Assembly: GCA_003599235.1 (NCBI GenBank) | Contig: QZJE01000011.1 | Span: forward strand, 21,554-85,553 | Source of the DNA: Actinomycetota bacterium | GTDB lineage: Bacteria > Actinomycetota > Aquicultoria > SURF-47 | Reading direction: 5' to 3' | DNA: 64,000 nucleotides | Shown here: positions 17,070 through 25,882 of the stretch, piece by piece | How positions within the stretch are numbered: position 1 is the first letter of the stretch | Layout: every line of letters starts with the position of its first letter | The notes under the pieces: model-generated | Database searches by the model: none | Told to the model about the DNA's origin: nothing | Seen by the model: only the letters and a program-made list of their open reading frames with translations | Translations under genes and position numbers: made by a program

Positions 17070-17122
17070 CGTGGTATCTGCACCAGGGGTTGAAATGATG
17101 ATAATTAGCACATACCACGTCA
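17068..17122. terminator. Inverted repeat between convergent genes, possible bidirectional terminator
   Basis: GACGTGGTAT just after queA and ATACCACGTC before the 17125 gene form a 10-bp inverted repeat around about 33 bases. There is no clear T-run, so a terminator role is only a guess from the convergent position. Confidence 0.3.
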
Positions 17123-17124
17123 AA

Positions 17125-17505
17125 CTAGGGTGTAACTTTTATTTTATTACTTTTGATATCTAAAGCGTTTTGCCGCGCTTTAGTCATTTCTTCTGTGTAT
17201 TGCTTAACTAATTTGCTACCATCAGGTTTTTGGGCAATCAATTTAACCAGCTGAGAGGCAGCTAATCCTAAGATTCCTTCGGTCATATATGCTGAAGCAG
17301 GAACTGGGCGTCCAGAGCTTTTATCAAAGAAACTGATAAGAACAGCTTTGCTTTTATCTAGAGGAGTAACTACTACAACCTTGTAATTAGCAACATCTAG
17401 AGAATATCCTGATGGCTTGGAAGTAGCTGGTGCCGATTGGTTTTCGGCTAAAGCTAAAGTCGAAATGAAAGCTATAATCAGTGTTAGTACAATGATACGT
17501 CGCAT
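17125..17505 (-). CDS. Small exported protein of unknown function
   Basis: The 126-residue protein has a clear signal peptide: 'MRRIIVLTLIIAFISTLALA' with a cleavage site after the last Ala. The rest is soluble, with a Val-rich strand ('YKVVVVTPLDKSKAVLISFF') and a C-terminal helical, Lys-rich part. I do not recognise the family. AAAGGA lies 10 bases before the ATG. It carries the best sigma-28-like promoter in the window (17532-17559), which puts it in the same putative regulon as the large surface proteins. Confidence 0.7.
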   Translation of the reverse strand: MRRIIVLTLIIAFISTLALAENQSAPATSKPSGYSLDVANYKVVVVTPLDKSKAVLISFFDKSSGRPVPASAYMTEGILGLAASQLVKLIAQKPDGSKLVKQYTEEMTKARQNALDIKSNKIKVTP

Positions 17506-17531
17506 AGTGCCAAATCCTTTCTACAATATTT

Positions 17532-17559
17532 ATATCGGCATCTAAACAAGCAAACTTGA
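17532..17559 (-). promoter_or_regulatory. Sigma-28/sigma-D-like promoter of the small exported protein
   Basis: CTCAAGTTTG with TCAA at 17556-17559, then 16 bases, then GCCGATAT at 17532-17539. The -35 region resembles the TAAAGTTT form of the consensus and the -10 is a full match. The predicted start is about 20 bases before the ATG. Confidence 0.6.
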
Positions 17560-17593
17560 GCACTCAGAGTGATTTTTTTTATAAAGCATTTTC

Positions 17594-17602
17594 TGGTATA
17601 GT
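17594..17602 (+). promoter_or_regulatory. Extended -10 promoter of lepA (leaderless layout)
   Basis: TGGTATAGT ends 8 bases before the lepA ATG at 17611. No ribosome binding site is present. Confidence 0.5.
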
Positions 17603-17610
17603 TCCACTCA

Positions 17611-19404
17611 ATGGAAAATATTCGCAACTTCGCCATATTAGCCCATATAGATCATGGTAAATCTACTCTTGCAGATAGAGTTCTAGAGATAACTCACGCA
17701 ATCCCGGAACGCCAGATGAGACAACAGTTCTTAGACCGGATGGACTTAGAGCGAGAGCGCGGAATTACTATTAAGGCTCAAACTGTACGTATCAAATATC
17801 GTTCAGAAGACGGCATTAACTATGTTTTCAACTTAATAGACACCCCTGGCCACGTCGATTTTACTTACGAAGTCTCCCGTAGTCTAGCTGCTTGTGAGGG
17901 TGTTCTTTTAGTCGTTGATGCAAGCCAAGGAGTAGAAGCCCAAACAGTAGCTAACGCCCATTTAGCAGTGGCTAATAACCTAACAGTAATTCCGGTAATA
18001 AATAAAATCGACCTGCCCAACGCCGATCCCGAAAAAGTGGCCTCCGAGGTAGAAGAAGCCTTGAGCTTGCCCAAAGTAGATGCCATCTATATATCTGCTA
18101 AAACCGGCCAGGGAGTAGAAGAGTTGCTTAAAAAAATAATAGAGAAAATCCCTGAGCCTAAATATGACAATAAAGCCCCGCTTAAATCCCTTATTTTTGA
18201 TTCGGTCTTTGATAAATACCGGGGAGTTATCATCTATACTAGGCTGTTTGAAGGACAAGTAAAACCCGGCGATCGCATTAAATTAATGGCTACTAAAACC
18301 ATTCACGAAGTTGAGGAAGTAGGTTATCTGCTGCCTGACCCTAAGCCCAATAAACAATTAGTAGCCGGTGAGGTAGGCTACATTATTGCCGGCATCAAAA
18401 ACTTAGAAGAAACCAAGGTGGGAGACACCATCACCTTAAGCGATAACCAAGCCAGAGAACCTTTGCCGGGTTATAAAGAAGCCAAACCGATGGTTTTTGC
18501 CGGCCTTTACCCTGCTGATGGCGAGTTATTCGAAGGACTAAGAACGGCCTTGGAAAAGCTTCGGTTAAACGACCCTTCTTTTGTATACGAACCAGAGTCA
18601 TCAAATGCGTTAGGCTTTGGTTTTCGCTGTGGTTTTTTGGGACTGCTTCATATGGAAATCATAAAAGAGCGCCTTGAGCGGGAATACCAACTAGAGTTAA
18701 TTGCCACTGCCCCTTCAGTTGCTTATCGCATTACTAAAACTAACGGCCAAGTCCAAGAACTAAAAAACCCTTCAGCTATGCCAGTCAGTCATGAAATTGC
18801 CAAGCTGGAAGAGCCCTATGTGTTGGTAACCGTCATTACCCCACCGGATTACATTGGAGCCATTATGGAGCTGTGCCAAGACAGGCGCGGAACATTTTTA
18901 AATATGATTTATCTAAGCCAGAGCAGAGTAGAGCTTAAGTACGAAATGCCATTATCTGAGATACTGATAGATTTCTTCGACCAGTTAAAATCTAACAGCA
19001 AAGGCTATGCAAGCCTTGATTACGAACATATCGGCTATAAACTAACTGAGCTGGTAAAGGTAGATATACTAATCGGTGGAAAAGCAGTGGATTCTTTATC
19101 CTCGGTTATGTCTAAGGATAAAGCTTACTACAGAGGGCGCCGTATTGTAGAGAAGCTAAAAGAAGCTATACCCCGACAGCTTTTTGAAGTACCTATTCAG
19201 GCTGCTATCGGAGCTAAAATCATCTGCCGGGAGACGGTAAAGCCTCTTAGAAAGGACGTAATCGCCAAACTCTATGGCGGAGACGTAACCAGAAAAAGAA
19301 AACTGCTGGAGAAGCAAAAAGCCGGTAAGAAACGGATGAAGATGCTAGGCCAAGTAGAACTCCCCCAAGAAGCATTCATTAGCTTTTTAAAGGTCGATAA
19401 GTAG
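17611..19404 (+). CDS. lepA: Elongation factor 4 (LepA) GTPase
   Basis: The 597-residue protein has '[13 protein letters not shown]' (G1), 'DTPGHVDF' (G3) and 'NKIDLPNA' (G4), then the EF-G-like domains and the LepA-specific C-terminal domain ending '[18 protein letters not shown]'. It is a ribosome-associated GTPase implicated in back-translocation and initiation fidelity. It is full length. The predicted mRNA is leaderless. Confidence 0.97.
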   Translation: MENIRNFAILAHIDHGKSTLADRVLEITHAIPERQMRQQFLDRMDLERERGITIKAQTVRIKYRSEDGINYVFNLIDTPGHVDFTYEVSRSLAACEGVLLVVDASQGVEAQTVANAHLAVANNLTVIPVINKIDLPNADPEKVASEVEEALSLPKVDAIYISAKTGQGVEELLKKIIEKIPEPKYDNKAPLKSLIFDSVFDKYRGVIIYTRLFEGQVKPGDRIKLMATKTIHEVEEVGYLLPDPKPNKQLVAGEVGYIIAGIKNLEETKVGDTITLSDNQAREPLPGYKEAKPMVFAGLYPADGELFEGLRTALEKLRLNDPSFVYEPESSNALGFGFRCGFLGLLHMEIIKERLEREYQLELIATAPSVAYRITKTNGQVQELKNPSAMPVSHEIAKLEEPYVLVTVITPPDYIGAIMELCQDRRGTFLNMIYLSQSRVELKYEMPLSEILIDFFDQLKSNSKGYASLDYEHIGYKLTELVKVDILIGGKAVDSLSSVMSKDKAYYRGRRIVEKLKEAIPRQLFEVPIQAAIGAKIICRETVKPLRKDVIAKLYGGDVTRKRKLLEKQKAGKKRMKMLGQVELPQEAFISFLKVDK

Positions 19405-20640
19405 CTATATATACTTCTTCTTCGGCAGTTTTTTCTCAAAGAGGCCTTTTTGGAACAAGCGCAGCCAGATTTTCGGGCGCAGAAGGTTTTTACAAGAGAC
19501 GGTATTTTCTAAAACGCTCACTGCTAAATCCCCAAGATATTTATCTTTTACAGCAGTACCTACTAGGAACCTTTGAAACGGAGGCCAAGCTAGTGAGGCT
19601 TTTACCCTATGAGCCAGCTTAAAATCACCATACTCTTTCTTAATAAACTTATTGTAATCATTTAGAGCTTTAAAATTATATGGCTTGGTTTTAAGAACGT
19701 TGGTTAAAGCCTCGGCTGCTACCTGGCCGCTTTTCATAGCATAAGAGATTCCTTCACCGGACAAAGGATAAATCAAATCGGCGGCATCACCTACAAAAAG
19801 CACTCTGTTATGAACTAATGTTTTTCGAGGATAATTCATTCTCAAAGGATAGGATTCAGCTTTTGTCACCTGCCTTGCCTCTTTTAACATCTTATTTAGT
19901 GGCGGCATAGTAAGAAACCTTTTATATAACTCTAAAACCGACAGATTATACTTCTTTAAATAGCTAATATCAGCTCCGGCTCCTACATTGGCGCTAGTTG
20001 GACTTAGGGGGAAAATCCAACCATAACCATAATAGCCGCTATCCTCCATTAAAAACTCCAGGTCTTTACCAATGCCGGTTACATTTTCAAAATAGGCTCT
20101 GGTAGCTATAGTTTCCGCTTTAGAATAACTGGGGTTTATCTTGCGGCTAAAACTTCCTCCTGAACCATCAGAAGCAATAATGAATTGGGCATGCACAACT
20201 TGGTTATCAGAGAGCTTAACAAGATAGGAACCATCTTTGTTTTCATCTATTTCGATTGCACCAACAGGCATTAATAGCTTGGTACCGGCATCTTTGGCGT
20301 GATTTAGAAGCATTTCATCGAAATCCGATCGTTTAATAACATAACCGTAATCTTGATTTTTATCATGAAACTGAGAGTAAACAACGCCATTATTAGAATA
20401 GATTTTATAACCGTAGAACTTAAAATGCGGTAGAGATTCGATCTTTTCTTTAAGTCCCAGTTCATTAATAACTTCTACCGAATGAGCAGTAAGTCCTCCA
20501 CCGCAAATCTTATCTCTTGGGAACTTTTCTTTTTCTACCAGTAGGTGATCAATCTTATTATGAGCCAAAAAACAAGCAGCTGTTGAACCGGCAGGACCGG
20601 CACCTACTATCAATACATCTGTCTTAATAAGATCTCTCAT
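19405..20640 (-). CDS. Geranylgeranyl reductase family FAD-dependent oxidoreductase
   Basis: The 411-residue flavoprotein has 'DVLIVGAGPAGSTAACFLA' (FAD Rossmann motif, about 9-27), 'PRDKICGGGLTAHSVEVI', and 'FVGDAADLIYPLSGEGISYA' (second FAD motif). Family members hydrogenate isoprenoid chains of quinones, lipids or chlorophyll; here a menaquinone or isoprenoid lipid is plausible given menG, but this is inference. Its ATG overlaps the csoR stop by 4 bases, so the two are translated together. Confidence 0.88.
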   Translation of the reverse strand: MRDLIKTDVLIVGAGPAGSTAACFLAHNKIDHLLVEKEKFPRDKICGGGLTAHSVEVINELGLKEKIESLPHFKFYGYKIYSNNGVVYSQFHDKNQDYGYVIKRSDFDEMLLNHAKDAGTKLLMPVGAIEIDENKDGSYLVKLSDNQVVHAQFIIASDGSGGSFSRKINPSYSKAETIATRAYFENVTGIGKDLEFLMEDSGYYGYGWIFPLSPTSANVGAGADISYLKKYNLSVLELYKRFLTMPPLNKMLKEARQVTKAESYPLRMNYPRKTLVHNRVLFVGDAADLIYPLSGEGISYAMKSGQVAAEALTNVLKTKPYNFKALNDYNKFIKKEYGDFKLAHRVKASLAWPPFQRFLVGTAVKDKYLGDLAVSVLENTVSCKNLLRPKIWLRLFQKGLFEKKLPKKKYI

Positions 20641-20903
20641 TTTAAGAACTTGGAAAGAGCATCTTCTAATTCATCTAGATATTGCTCTAGTTGGCCTTCC
20701 TTGCTAGCTTTTACTACACAATCTTCTACATGCCCCTTGAGAACGCAAAGTCCTACTTTATCTAGAGCAGCCCTGACAGCGGCAATTTGGACAAGGATGT
20801 CGATGCAGTATGTTTCTTTCTCGACCATCTTTTGGATACCAGTCACTTGCCCGGCTATTCGGTTTAATCTCTTAGTACAATTCTCTTTTACCTTAGGCAA
20901 CAT
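20637..20903 (-). CDS. csoR: CsoR-type metal-sensing transcriptional repressor
   Basis: The 88-residue DUF156 protein has Cys33, His58 and Cys62, the C-x24-H-x3-C set of copper-sensing CsoR. 'RLNRIAGQVTGIQKMV' is the family core. It probably binds DNA as a tetramer and releases it on binding Cu(I). It is coupled to the geranylgeranyl reductase gene and sits opposite ccdA, 40 bases away, so either could be its target. No Cu-exporter gene is adjacent. Confidence 0.85.
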   Translation of the reverse strand: MLPKVKENCTKRLNRIAGQVTGIQKMVEKETYCIDILVQIAAVRAALDKVGLCVLKGHVEDCVVKASKEGQLEQYLDELEDALSKFLK

Positions 20904-20931
20904 CTTTATACCTTTTGTCTTTAGAATAATA

Positions 20932-20937
20932 TATCAT
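20932..20937 (+). promoter_or_regulatory. -10 box of ccdA (leaderless layout)
   Basis: TATCAT ends 6 bases before the ATG at 20944. No -35 or ribosome binding site is apparent. The 40-base gap also contains the csoR start region. Confidence 0.4.
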
Positions 20938-20943
20938 TAAATC

Positions 20944-21645
20944 ATGAATAAAGTATCGATATTAATGGCTTTTACCGGCGGAATATTATCGTTTATTTCA
21001 CCCTGCTTTTTGCCCCTTCTACCAGGATATTTATCTTGGATTACAGGACAAACATCATCTAAGCCAAACTATAAAGCAGTCATTATCCCCGTATGTTCTT
21101 TTATACTTGGATTTTCGGTGATATTTGTAAGCCTGGGGGCCTCGGCTACCTTTTTGGGAAGCTTTATCGCCACTAACAGAATAATCCTGTCTCAAATCTC
21201 AGGAGTAATAATCATTATGGCAGGACTGTCAGTTGCAGGATTACTCAAAATACCAATTCTTAACAAACAAAAAAGCTTCCTTAATAAACCGGCAAAACAG
21301 GGCAGCAACTTTTTGTTAGGGATGGCTTTTTCGCTAAGCTGGACTCCTTGTATCGGTTTTATTTTGTCATCTATCTTAATTTATGCAGCTAATGAGAAAA
21401 CTTTTACTACAGCAATATTATTACTGCTTGCCTACAGCGCCGGTCTAGGAACCTGTTTTTTATTAAGTGCCCTGCTATATGCAAAACTGGCCACTACTTT
21501 TTCCTTTATCAAAAAGCATTACAAAGCCATTAGTGTCATCAGTGGATTACTACTGGTTTCCATGGGGTTGTTACTCATCTTTAACCAGTTCTACATCGTA
21601 GGAAGGTTACTATCTAGCCTACCATTTCCCTTACCAACATTCTAG
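20944..21645 (+). CDS. ccdA: CcdA-type cytochrome c biogenesis / disulfide electron transporter
   Basis: The 233-residue protein has about six membrane helices, with the paired Cys in 'SFISPCFLPLLPGYLSW' and 'SLSWTPCIGFIL'. CcdA moves electrons from thioredoxin across the membrane to keep apocytochrome Cys reduced for heme attachment. This fits the multiheme cytochrome at 43801. Its 3' end overlaps the convergent DUF3786 gene by 32 bases. Confidence 0.92.
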   Translation: MNKVSILMAFTGGILSFISPCFLPLLPGYLSWITGQTSSKPNYKAVIIPVCSFILGFSVIFVSLGASATFLGSFIATNRIILSQISGVIIIMAGLSVAGLLKIPILNKQKSFLNKPAKQGSNFLLGMAFSLSWTPCIGFILSSILIYAANEKTFTTAILLLLAYSAGLGTCFLLSALLYAKLATTFSFIKKHYKAISVISGLLLVSMGLLLIFNQFYIVGRLLSSLPFPLPTF

Positions 21646-22207
21646 TCAACTCTTCTAGGCATTCGGCCGGCATATATTTATCGGCGTTAGCCGAAAATAA
21701 AATCTTAGCACTTGGACCAAACTCCTCATCAGGCTTATATATCAGACAAGCTAATTTTATATTGGCAAAAGGCTCAAACTCTAAAGCAATATCAGCAGAA
21801 GTTTCCCCGCTGAATTGGGCGCCATCTAGCCTAGACAATATATCATCCTGATTTTGAAGAACTTTTTGCCAGTTTTTAGCTAAAAATCCCTCTTTTGCAT
21901 GAGCAAAATAACCAACATGACCGCCGGTACCAAAAAAAGATTTGTAAGGCTTAAAAGCAATGTCCATTGCTTTATCACCAGGCGACAATAAAGCATTTAG
22001 CAACATTAGACTAACTAGCCCAGAAGTAAGTTTGCCATCAAAAAAAACACCCTTTCTGGTAATGTGATATTTTTTTTGAAGCATTTTGACTTCCAGGGAA
22101 TCGTCAGAAGAATTATATTTTGCTTTTAGTCTTCTAGCAGCTTGTTTAAAAGAAATATTCTTAACATCTTCAAGTAATGTCTTAATTGCTTCAGTGTAGT
22201 TATCCAT
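21614..22207 (-). CDS. DUF3786-like protein
   Basis: The 197-residue soluble protein has a central 'GLVSLMLLNALLSPGD' and 'FGTGGHVGYF', and a C-terminal 'LIYKPDEEFGPSAKILFSAN' with 'KYMPAECLEELTRML'. These match my recollection of DUF3786, a family common in anaerobes with corrinoid metabolism. Function unknown. A possible TATCTT box ends 6 bases before the ATG, so it may be leaderless. It overlaps ccdA tail to tail. Confidence 0.65.
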   Translation of the reverse strand: MDNYTEAIKTLLEDVKNISFKQAARRLKAKYNSSDDSLEVKMLQKKYHITRKGVFFDGKLTSGLVSLMLLNALLSPGDKAMDIAFKPYKSFFGTGGHVGYFAHAKEGFLAKNWQKVLQNQDDILSRLDGAQFSGETSADIALEFEPFANIKLACLIYKPDEEFGPSAKILFSANADKYMPAECLEELTRMLVREMVG

Positions 22208-22227
22208 GGCAATAAGATACGCTACTT

Positions 22228-22434
22228 TTAAAGATCTAGGAAGTCGTCGACAGTTTTGATGCTACGCAGTTTATCTTTGAATTTTTTTACTTCGTCATCT
22301 TTAGTTGATACCCGTCTAATTGCAACCTGGGAGCCGCAATGGTCGCATTTAAATACATAGAGAATCCAATTAATCCCTAAATCTCCAACTATGCAATGTG
22401 TATAACCGCAACCCGGACATTTTGTTTTGTACAT
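22228..22434 (-). CDS. Small zinc-ribbon protein of unknown function
   Basis: The 68-residue protein has two CxxC knuckles, 'KCPGCGYTHC' and 'FKCDHCGSQ', about 20 residues apart, so it probably binds one zinc. The C-terminal part is helical and charged. GAGGG precedes the ATG. The upstream sequence holds a sigma-28-like promoter overlapped by an inverted repeat. It is just downstream of the GlsB-like gene. Confidence 0.7.
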   Translation of the reverse strand: MYKTKCPGCGYTHCIVGDLGINWILYVFKCDHCGSQVAIRRVSTKDDEVKKFKDKLRSIKTVDDFLDL

Positions 22435-22443
22435 GGTTCCCTC

Positions 22444-22475
22444 AATTATCCTTACGTTTTATATATCGGATAATT
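22444..22475. repeat. Inverted repeat overlapping the zinc-ribbon promoter, possible operator
   Basis: AATTATCC (22444-22451) and GGATAATT (22468-22475) are a perfect 8-bp inverted repeat. The right arm covers part of the putative -10 box at 22463-22470. Confidence 0.4.
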
Positions 22476-22489
22476 AAGGAAAAAGATTA
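22463..22489 (-). promoter_or_regulatory. Sigma-28-like promoter of the zinc-ribbon gene
   Basis: TAAT (22486-22489), 15 bases, then TCCGATAT (22463-22470). This matches seven of eight -10 positions. The predicted start is about 22 bases before the ATG. Confidence 0.35.
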
Positions 22490-22525
22490 AATATTTTCTT
22501 AAATTAAGATTGCTTTTAAACTACG

Positions 22526-22795
22526 CTATCTAGTCACTAAAGCCCGGGCTATTAACGTCCAAATGAAAACTACAATAGTAGCACCTAGAATACCGGCTAG
22601 GAAACCAAACGGCTGGCTAAAAGGCTGACTCCAGGAAGAAGGTCCGAATCCAAATAAAGCTGTTCCTAGTAGTGCCCCTATAAAACCCACAATTATGGTA
22701 GCGATAATGCCCCCCGGCATCTCCTCTGGAATAATAGCTCTGGCAATAGCACCAATTATTAAGGCAATAATCACCGCCCAAATAATAGCCCACAT
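22526..22795 (-). CDS. GlsB/YeaQ/YmgE family stress-response membrane protein
   Basis: The 89-residue protein has three Gly/Ala-rich membrane helices and 'GAIARAIIP', 'GFIGALLGTALFGFGP' and 'LAGILGATIVVFIW', the signature of transglycosylase-associated proteins. The role is poorly defined but linked to envelope stress. AGGAGG lies 6 bases before the ATG. A CTAACGCTCTAAC word repeat lies directly upstream. Confidence 0.9.
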   Translation of the reverse strand: MWAIIWAVIIALIIGAIARAIIPEEMPGGIIATIIVGFIGALLGTALFGFGPSSWSQPFSQPFGFLAGILGATIVVFIWTLIARALVTR

Positions 22796-22805
22796 ATGCG
22801 TCCTC

Positions 22806-22830
22806 CTAACGCTCTAACTCTCTAACGCTC
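22806..22830. repeat. Word-like repeat (CTAACGCTCTAACTCTCTAACGCTC)-type tract
   Basis: Tandem 'CTAACGCT' and 'CTAACTCT' words lie upstream of the GlsB-like gene. The reverse-complement words occur at 15937-15963. Confidence 0.5.
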
Positions 22831-22849
22831 TTTTTCCCATAAACATTAG

Positions 22850-23758
22850 TTAGCTAACAGTGAAAATGCGACAGGAGTATTTGTGCCGAATTTTTCTTAA
22901 TGCCATCGATATTATTTCCCAAGCCACATTTTTCCCGGTAGTTTTCTGGAATTGTTGCCAGGAAGGAGAACCATTTACCTCTAAAACATAATATTTTTCG
23001 TTTTCGCATATTAAATCAACACCAGCGTAATCTAACCCGACTATTTGAACTGCCTTAACAGCCAAGTCACGAAGCTGCTGATTTAACTGAACCTGCTTAG
23101 ACCTTCCTCCAAGAAAAATATTTGTTCGCCAATCACCTTTGGCAGCAAAACGCTTCATTGCTCCAACAACATTATCTCCTACCACAAAAACACGAAGGTC
23201 TTCTTTATTAGACTTGATATATGGTTGCAGAACAATACAGCCATAGTGATTTATTAGCTTTATTAGAGCTTTTTTAGCTGACGCTTTATTGCTAATTCTG
23301 ATGACGCCACTTCCCAAATCAGCATATGCCGGTTTAGCCACAATCTCTTGGTAACTAGAAGCAAAATCAAGCGCTAAAGATAACCGTTGAGTGGCCAACA
23401 TGGGAACAACCGGCAGTCCAAAACGGCTCAAGTTGAAATTAGTCAAAAACTTGCTCTCTGAGATTTGCAGACCATAAGTGGAATTGATAACAATATTACC
23501 AATAGCTTCGTAACGCTGAAGTAATTCAAACTGAAAATCTAAGTCACCTTCTTTGTTGAGACGTCTCAAGATTAAGGCATCATATTCTTGGGCAGCTAGA
23601 TTATCAATAGTTATCAAGTTTTTTTGATTTGAGGAAAAACCACACAAATCCAAAGGATTTATCCAGCTCACCACCGCCCTATCAGCACCAGATTCAAATA
23701 AATCGGCACTGTCATAATCCCTGCTTATGTTACTTGTAACTATAGCTATTTTATACAT
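22850..23758 (-). CDS. RimK-like ATP-grasp ligase
   Basis: The 302-residue protein has the ATP-grasp core: 'NSTYGLQISESKFLTNFNL', 'IVAKPAYADLGSGVIRI', 'LQPYIKSNKEDLRVFVVGD' and 'YYVLEVNGSPSWQQF' with the metal-binding Glu and Asn. The layout is closest to RimK/MptN/LysX enzymes, which join amino acids such as glutamate to proteins, cofactors or carrier proteins. The substrate cannot be deduced here. No obvious operon partner. Confidence 0.82.
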   Translation of the reverse strand: MYKIAIVTSNISRDYDSADLFESGADRAVVSWINPLDLCGFSSNQKNLITIDNLAAQEYDALILRRLNKEGDLDFQFELLQRYEAIGNIVINSTYGLQISESKFLTNFNLSRFGLPVVPMLATQRLSLALDFASSYQEIVAKPAYADLGSGVIRISNKASAKKALIKLINHYGCIVLQPYIKSNKEDLRVFVVGDNVVGAMKRFAAKGDWRTNIFLGGRSKQVQLNQQLRDLAVKAVQIVGLDYAGVDLICENEKYYVLEVNGSPSWQQFQKTTGKNVAWEIISMALRKIRHKYSCRIFTVS

Positions 23759-23779
23759 ACCGCCTGCTTAAAGAAAAAG

Positions 23780-23814
23780 GTCATTCCAACCCTTTTTATG
23801 CGAATCGGAATGAC
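23780..23814. repeat. Short palindromic element (GTCATTCC...GGAATGAC)
   Basis: An 8-bp terminal inverted repeat encloses 19 bases in the gap between the RimK-like gene and the KGG-repeat gene. It resembles widespread miniature repeats with GTCATTC ends; a terminator role is also possible. Confidence 0.55.
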
Positions 23815-23825
23815 TAGTACCACTG

Positions 23826-24047
23826 TCAAGATTTCTTAGCCTTCTTTATTAGGTTGCGAACTTTTTGTCCCCCTTTGTGCCCTATTTCTTCAAAGAAAGG
23901 AGAACCGTATTTTTGACGCACTGCCAGGCCACCTTTTTTCCCGCCTTTTTTACCGATTTCCTCATAAAATTCGTGTCCATACTTCTTGCTTACGGTTAGG
24001 CCGCCTTTTCTTCCTGCTTCCTGTACAGTCATTTTTCCTTTAGCCAT
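23826..24047 (-). CDS. KGG-repeat (YciG-like) small stress protein
   Basis: This 73-residue Gly/Lys-rich protein contains repeated 'GKKGG' and 'GHKGG' modules alternating with 'KYGxxFxEEIG', typical of the KGG (stress-induced, YciG-like) family; function unknown. The true start is the ATG at 24047, preceded by GGAGG. A longer in-frame opening to 24356 runs antisense through the phosphoesterase gene and is not real. It is divergent from that gene. Confidence 0.88.
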   Translation of the reverse strand: MAKGKMTVQEAGRKGGLTVSKKYGHEFYEEIGKKGGKKGGLAVRQKYGSPFFEEIGHKGGQKVRNLIKKAKKS

Positions 24048-24153
24048 TATTAAAACACCTCCGTCACTATTTACCTTAACTGGTTTCGCTTTTACCCCCT
24101 GTCCTGGGGTTTTAAACAAACTTTTGCGCGGGTAAAACAAAGACAAAAATATC

Positions 24154-24861
24154 ATGATTAAAATTGCTGCTATGGGCGACCTGCACTGCCCAAGAGGTAT
24201 TAATATAATTACTTCTGCTTTAGAAAAAATTAACAAAAAAGCAGATTTTCTAGTCTTAGCCGGAGATTTAACTCGGTCCGGTACCCTTAGCCAAGCATAT
24301 TGCCTGATAGATGAGCTTAAAAAAGTTACCATTCCCATTTTGGCGGTTTTAGGCAATCACGAATATCATCACGGTAAGCAAAACGAAATAAGAAAGTTAT
24401 TAATTGAAAATAACGTGATAATTCTAGACGGAAAATCCGCTACTTTTCAAATAGGTAAACGTACTATCGGTTTTGCCGGAAGTAAAGGTTTTTGCGGTGG
24501 ATATGATAAAGCTCAAATCCCAAACTTTGGAGAGCCTTCATTAAAAGGTCTAGTTGATGAACTAAAACATGAAACCAGAAAAATAGAAAAATCCCTTAAA
24601 CAATTATCTACTGATTATAGGGTTGTGGTATTGCATTACTGCCCTACCCGGGCGACGTTAGGGACAGAGAATAAAGAGATTTATTTTTTTCTAGGAAGCT
24701 CGCTTTTAGCTAAACCAATTGATAAATACAAACCAGATATCGTTTTTCATGGGCACTGTCACTTTGGCAAACCCCAGGGAACAACCCCCGGTGGGGTAAA
24801 GGTGATAAACGTGGCCTTGCCCCTAATCAAGAAACCCTACCAAATTATCACCCTAAAGTAG
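24154..24861 (+). CDS. Calcineurin-like metallophosphoesterase
   Basis: The 235-residue protein has all metal-binding blocks: 'MGDLHC', 'LAGDLTRSG', 'VLGNHEYHH' and 'FHGHCHFG'. It is probably a dinuclear-metal phosphodiesterase or phosphatase; the substrate is unknown. A 'CCCTTATCCCTCATCCC' word repeat follows its stop codon (about 24863-24886). It is monocistronic. Confidence 0.9.
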   Translation: MIKIAAMGDLHCPRGINIITSALEKINKKADFLVLAGDLTRSGTLSQAYCLIDELKKVTIPILAVLGNHEYHHGKQNEIRKLLIENNVIILDGKSATFQIGKRTIGFAGSKGFCGGYDKAQIPNFGEPSLKGLVDELKHETRKIEKSLKQLSTDYRVVVLHYCPTRATLGTENKEIYFFLGSSLLAKPIDKYKPDIVFHGHCHFGKPQGTTPGGVKVINVALPLIKKPYQIITLK

Positions 24862-24891
24862 CCCTTATCCCTCATCCCTTTTCCCTACAAG

Positions 24892-25512
24892 CTACGCCGC
24901 TCTTTTGCAAGCTAATGCAACATCCATTAGCTGGGAAATAAACCAGTCCGGTATATAGCTAGCTTCTATTTCGGTTTGGGCAAATAGAAAAAAACTTAGT
25001 ATTCTTTTAGGATATCTTCTAGATTTTTTAATTAAATAATTCCAGTCGAGATCTCCATTAATTCCGTTTAGCACCGAAATTGCATCATACCAATCCGCCG
25101 GACGGGTCTCCTTTAGAGCATGTATTTTTATCATTATCAAATCCTCAGCAGAGACTACTTTGAACTCGTGTCCCATAATTTGTATGATATTGGCCCTGTT
25201 GAGGATATCTTCATCAAGAGCAAACTCTCCTTTAGCAGCAAAAATCAAATCCACCTGAACACCGTTTTTAGACGCTTGGAACAGCCAGGTACCATCAGTA
25301 CGCTTAGTCGTCCAGCCAGATTTTAACAAGGCAACCAAAGCCCGGTCGGCGTCTTTGGGATAAATTAAAAAATCAATATCTTTTGTGGCCCGCTGCCTCC
25401 CGTAGGCCCAGACAGCAATGCCCCCAAAAACAACAAAGTCGATGTTTAATTGTTCCAAAACATCTGCAGCTTGGCGAAAAAATGTAAAATCTTTATGGCT
25501 TAATTCGTTCAT
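24892..25512 (-). CDS. Nucleotidyltransferase-fold protein
   Basis: The protein is 206 residues from the ATG at 25512. 'FVVFGGIAVWAYGRQRATKDIDFLI' spans the Pol-beta-type GG motif and the DxD metal-binding pair. It resembles AbiEii/minor nucleotidyltransferases. It could be a toxin-like nucleotidyltransferase, but no antitoxin partner lies next to it, so a function is not assigned. I prefer this ATG over a GTG at 25536 because TACAAT ends 6 bases before it. Confidence 0.75.
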   Translation of the reverse strand: MNELSHKDFTFFRQAADVLEQLNIDFVVFGGIAVWAYGRQRATKDIDFLIYPKDADRALVALLKSGWTTKRTDGTWLFQASKNGVQVDLIFAAKGEFALDEDILNRANIIQIMGHEFKVVSAEDLIMIKIHALKETRPADWYDAISVLNGINGDLDWNYLIKKSRRYPKRILSFFLFAQTEIEASYIPDWFISQLMDVALACKRAA

Positions 25513-25518
25513 CTGTTG

Positions 25519-25524
25519 ATTGTA
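25519..25524 (-). promoter_or_regulatory. -10 box of the nucleotidyltransferase gene (leaderless layout)
   Basis: TACAAT on the minus strand ends 6 bases before the ATG at 25512. No ribosome binding site. Confidence 0.4.
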
Positions 25525-25618
25525 CCCTTGTGGCACGTGATTTAATTACTGCACTTGAACAAAGCAACCAATTATGGTAGCTTATTAACCTGCATCTTAT
25601 ATAAAGATAAAGGAAAAT

Positions 25619-25882
25619 ATGGCAAATATAAAATCACAAATCAAAAGAATAAAGCAATCAGAAGTCGCGGGTAAAAGAAATACAGCTTATAAATCCGGCT
25701 TAAAAACCGATATAAAAAAATTCTCTCAAGCCCTAGAGGCTAAAAAAAAGGATGGGGCAGCCACTCTTTTAGCTAAAACAATTAAATCTTTAGATAAAGC
25801 ATCGTCAAAAGGTATCATTGCCAAAAATCAAGCTGCTCGCAAAAAATCCAGTCTAACAGTTAAGCTTAATAAGATGAAATAA
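25619..25882 (+). CDS. rpsT: Ribosomal protein S20
   Basis: The 87-residue, Lys-rich protein begins 'ANIKSQIKRIKQSE' and ends 'AARKKSSLTVKLNK', the S20 pattern. It is part of the 30S subunit and binds 16S rRNA. AAAGGA precedes the ATG. It converges on holA with a 17-base overlap; this pair is conserved next to comEC in Actinobacteria. Confidence 0.96.
   Translation: MANIKSQIKRIKQSEVAGKRNTAYKSGLKTDIKKFSQALEAKKKDGAATLLAKTIKSLDKASSKGIIAKNQAARKKSSLTVKLNKMK

Noticed and set aside
23826..24356. A 176-residue protein reading from 24356
   Set aside because: Its first ~100 residues are antisense to the metallophosphoesterase. The KGG protein starts at 24047 with GGAGG before it.
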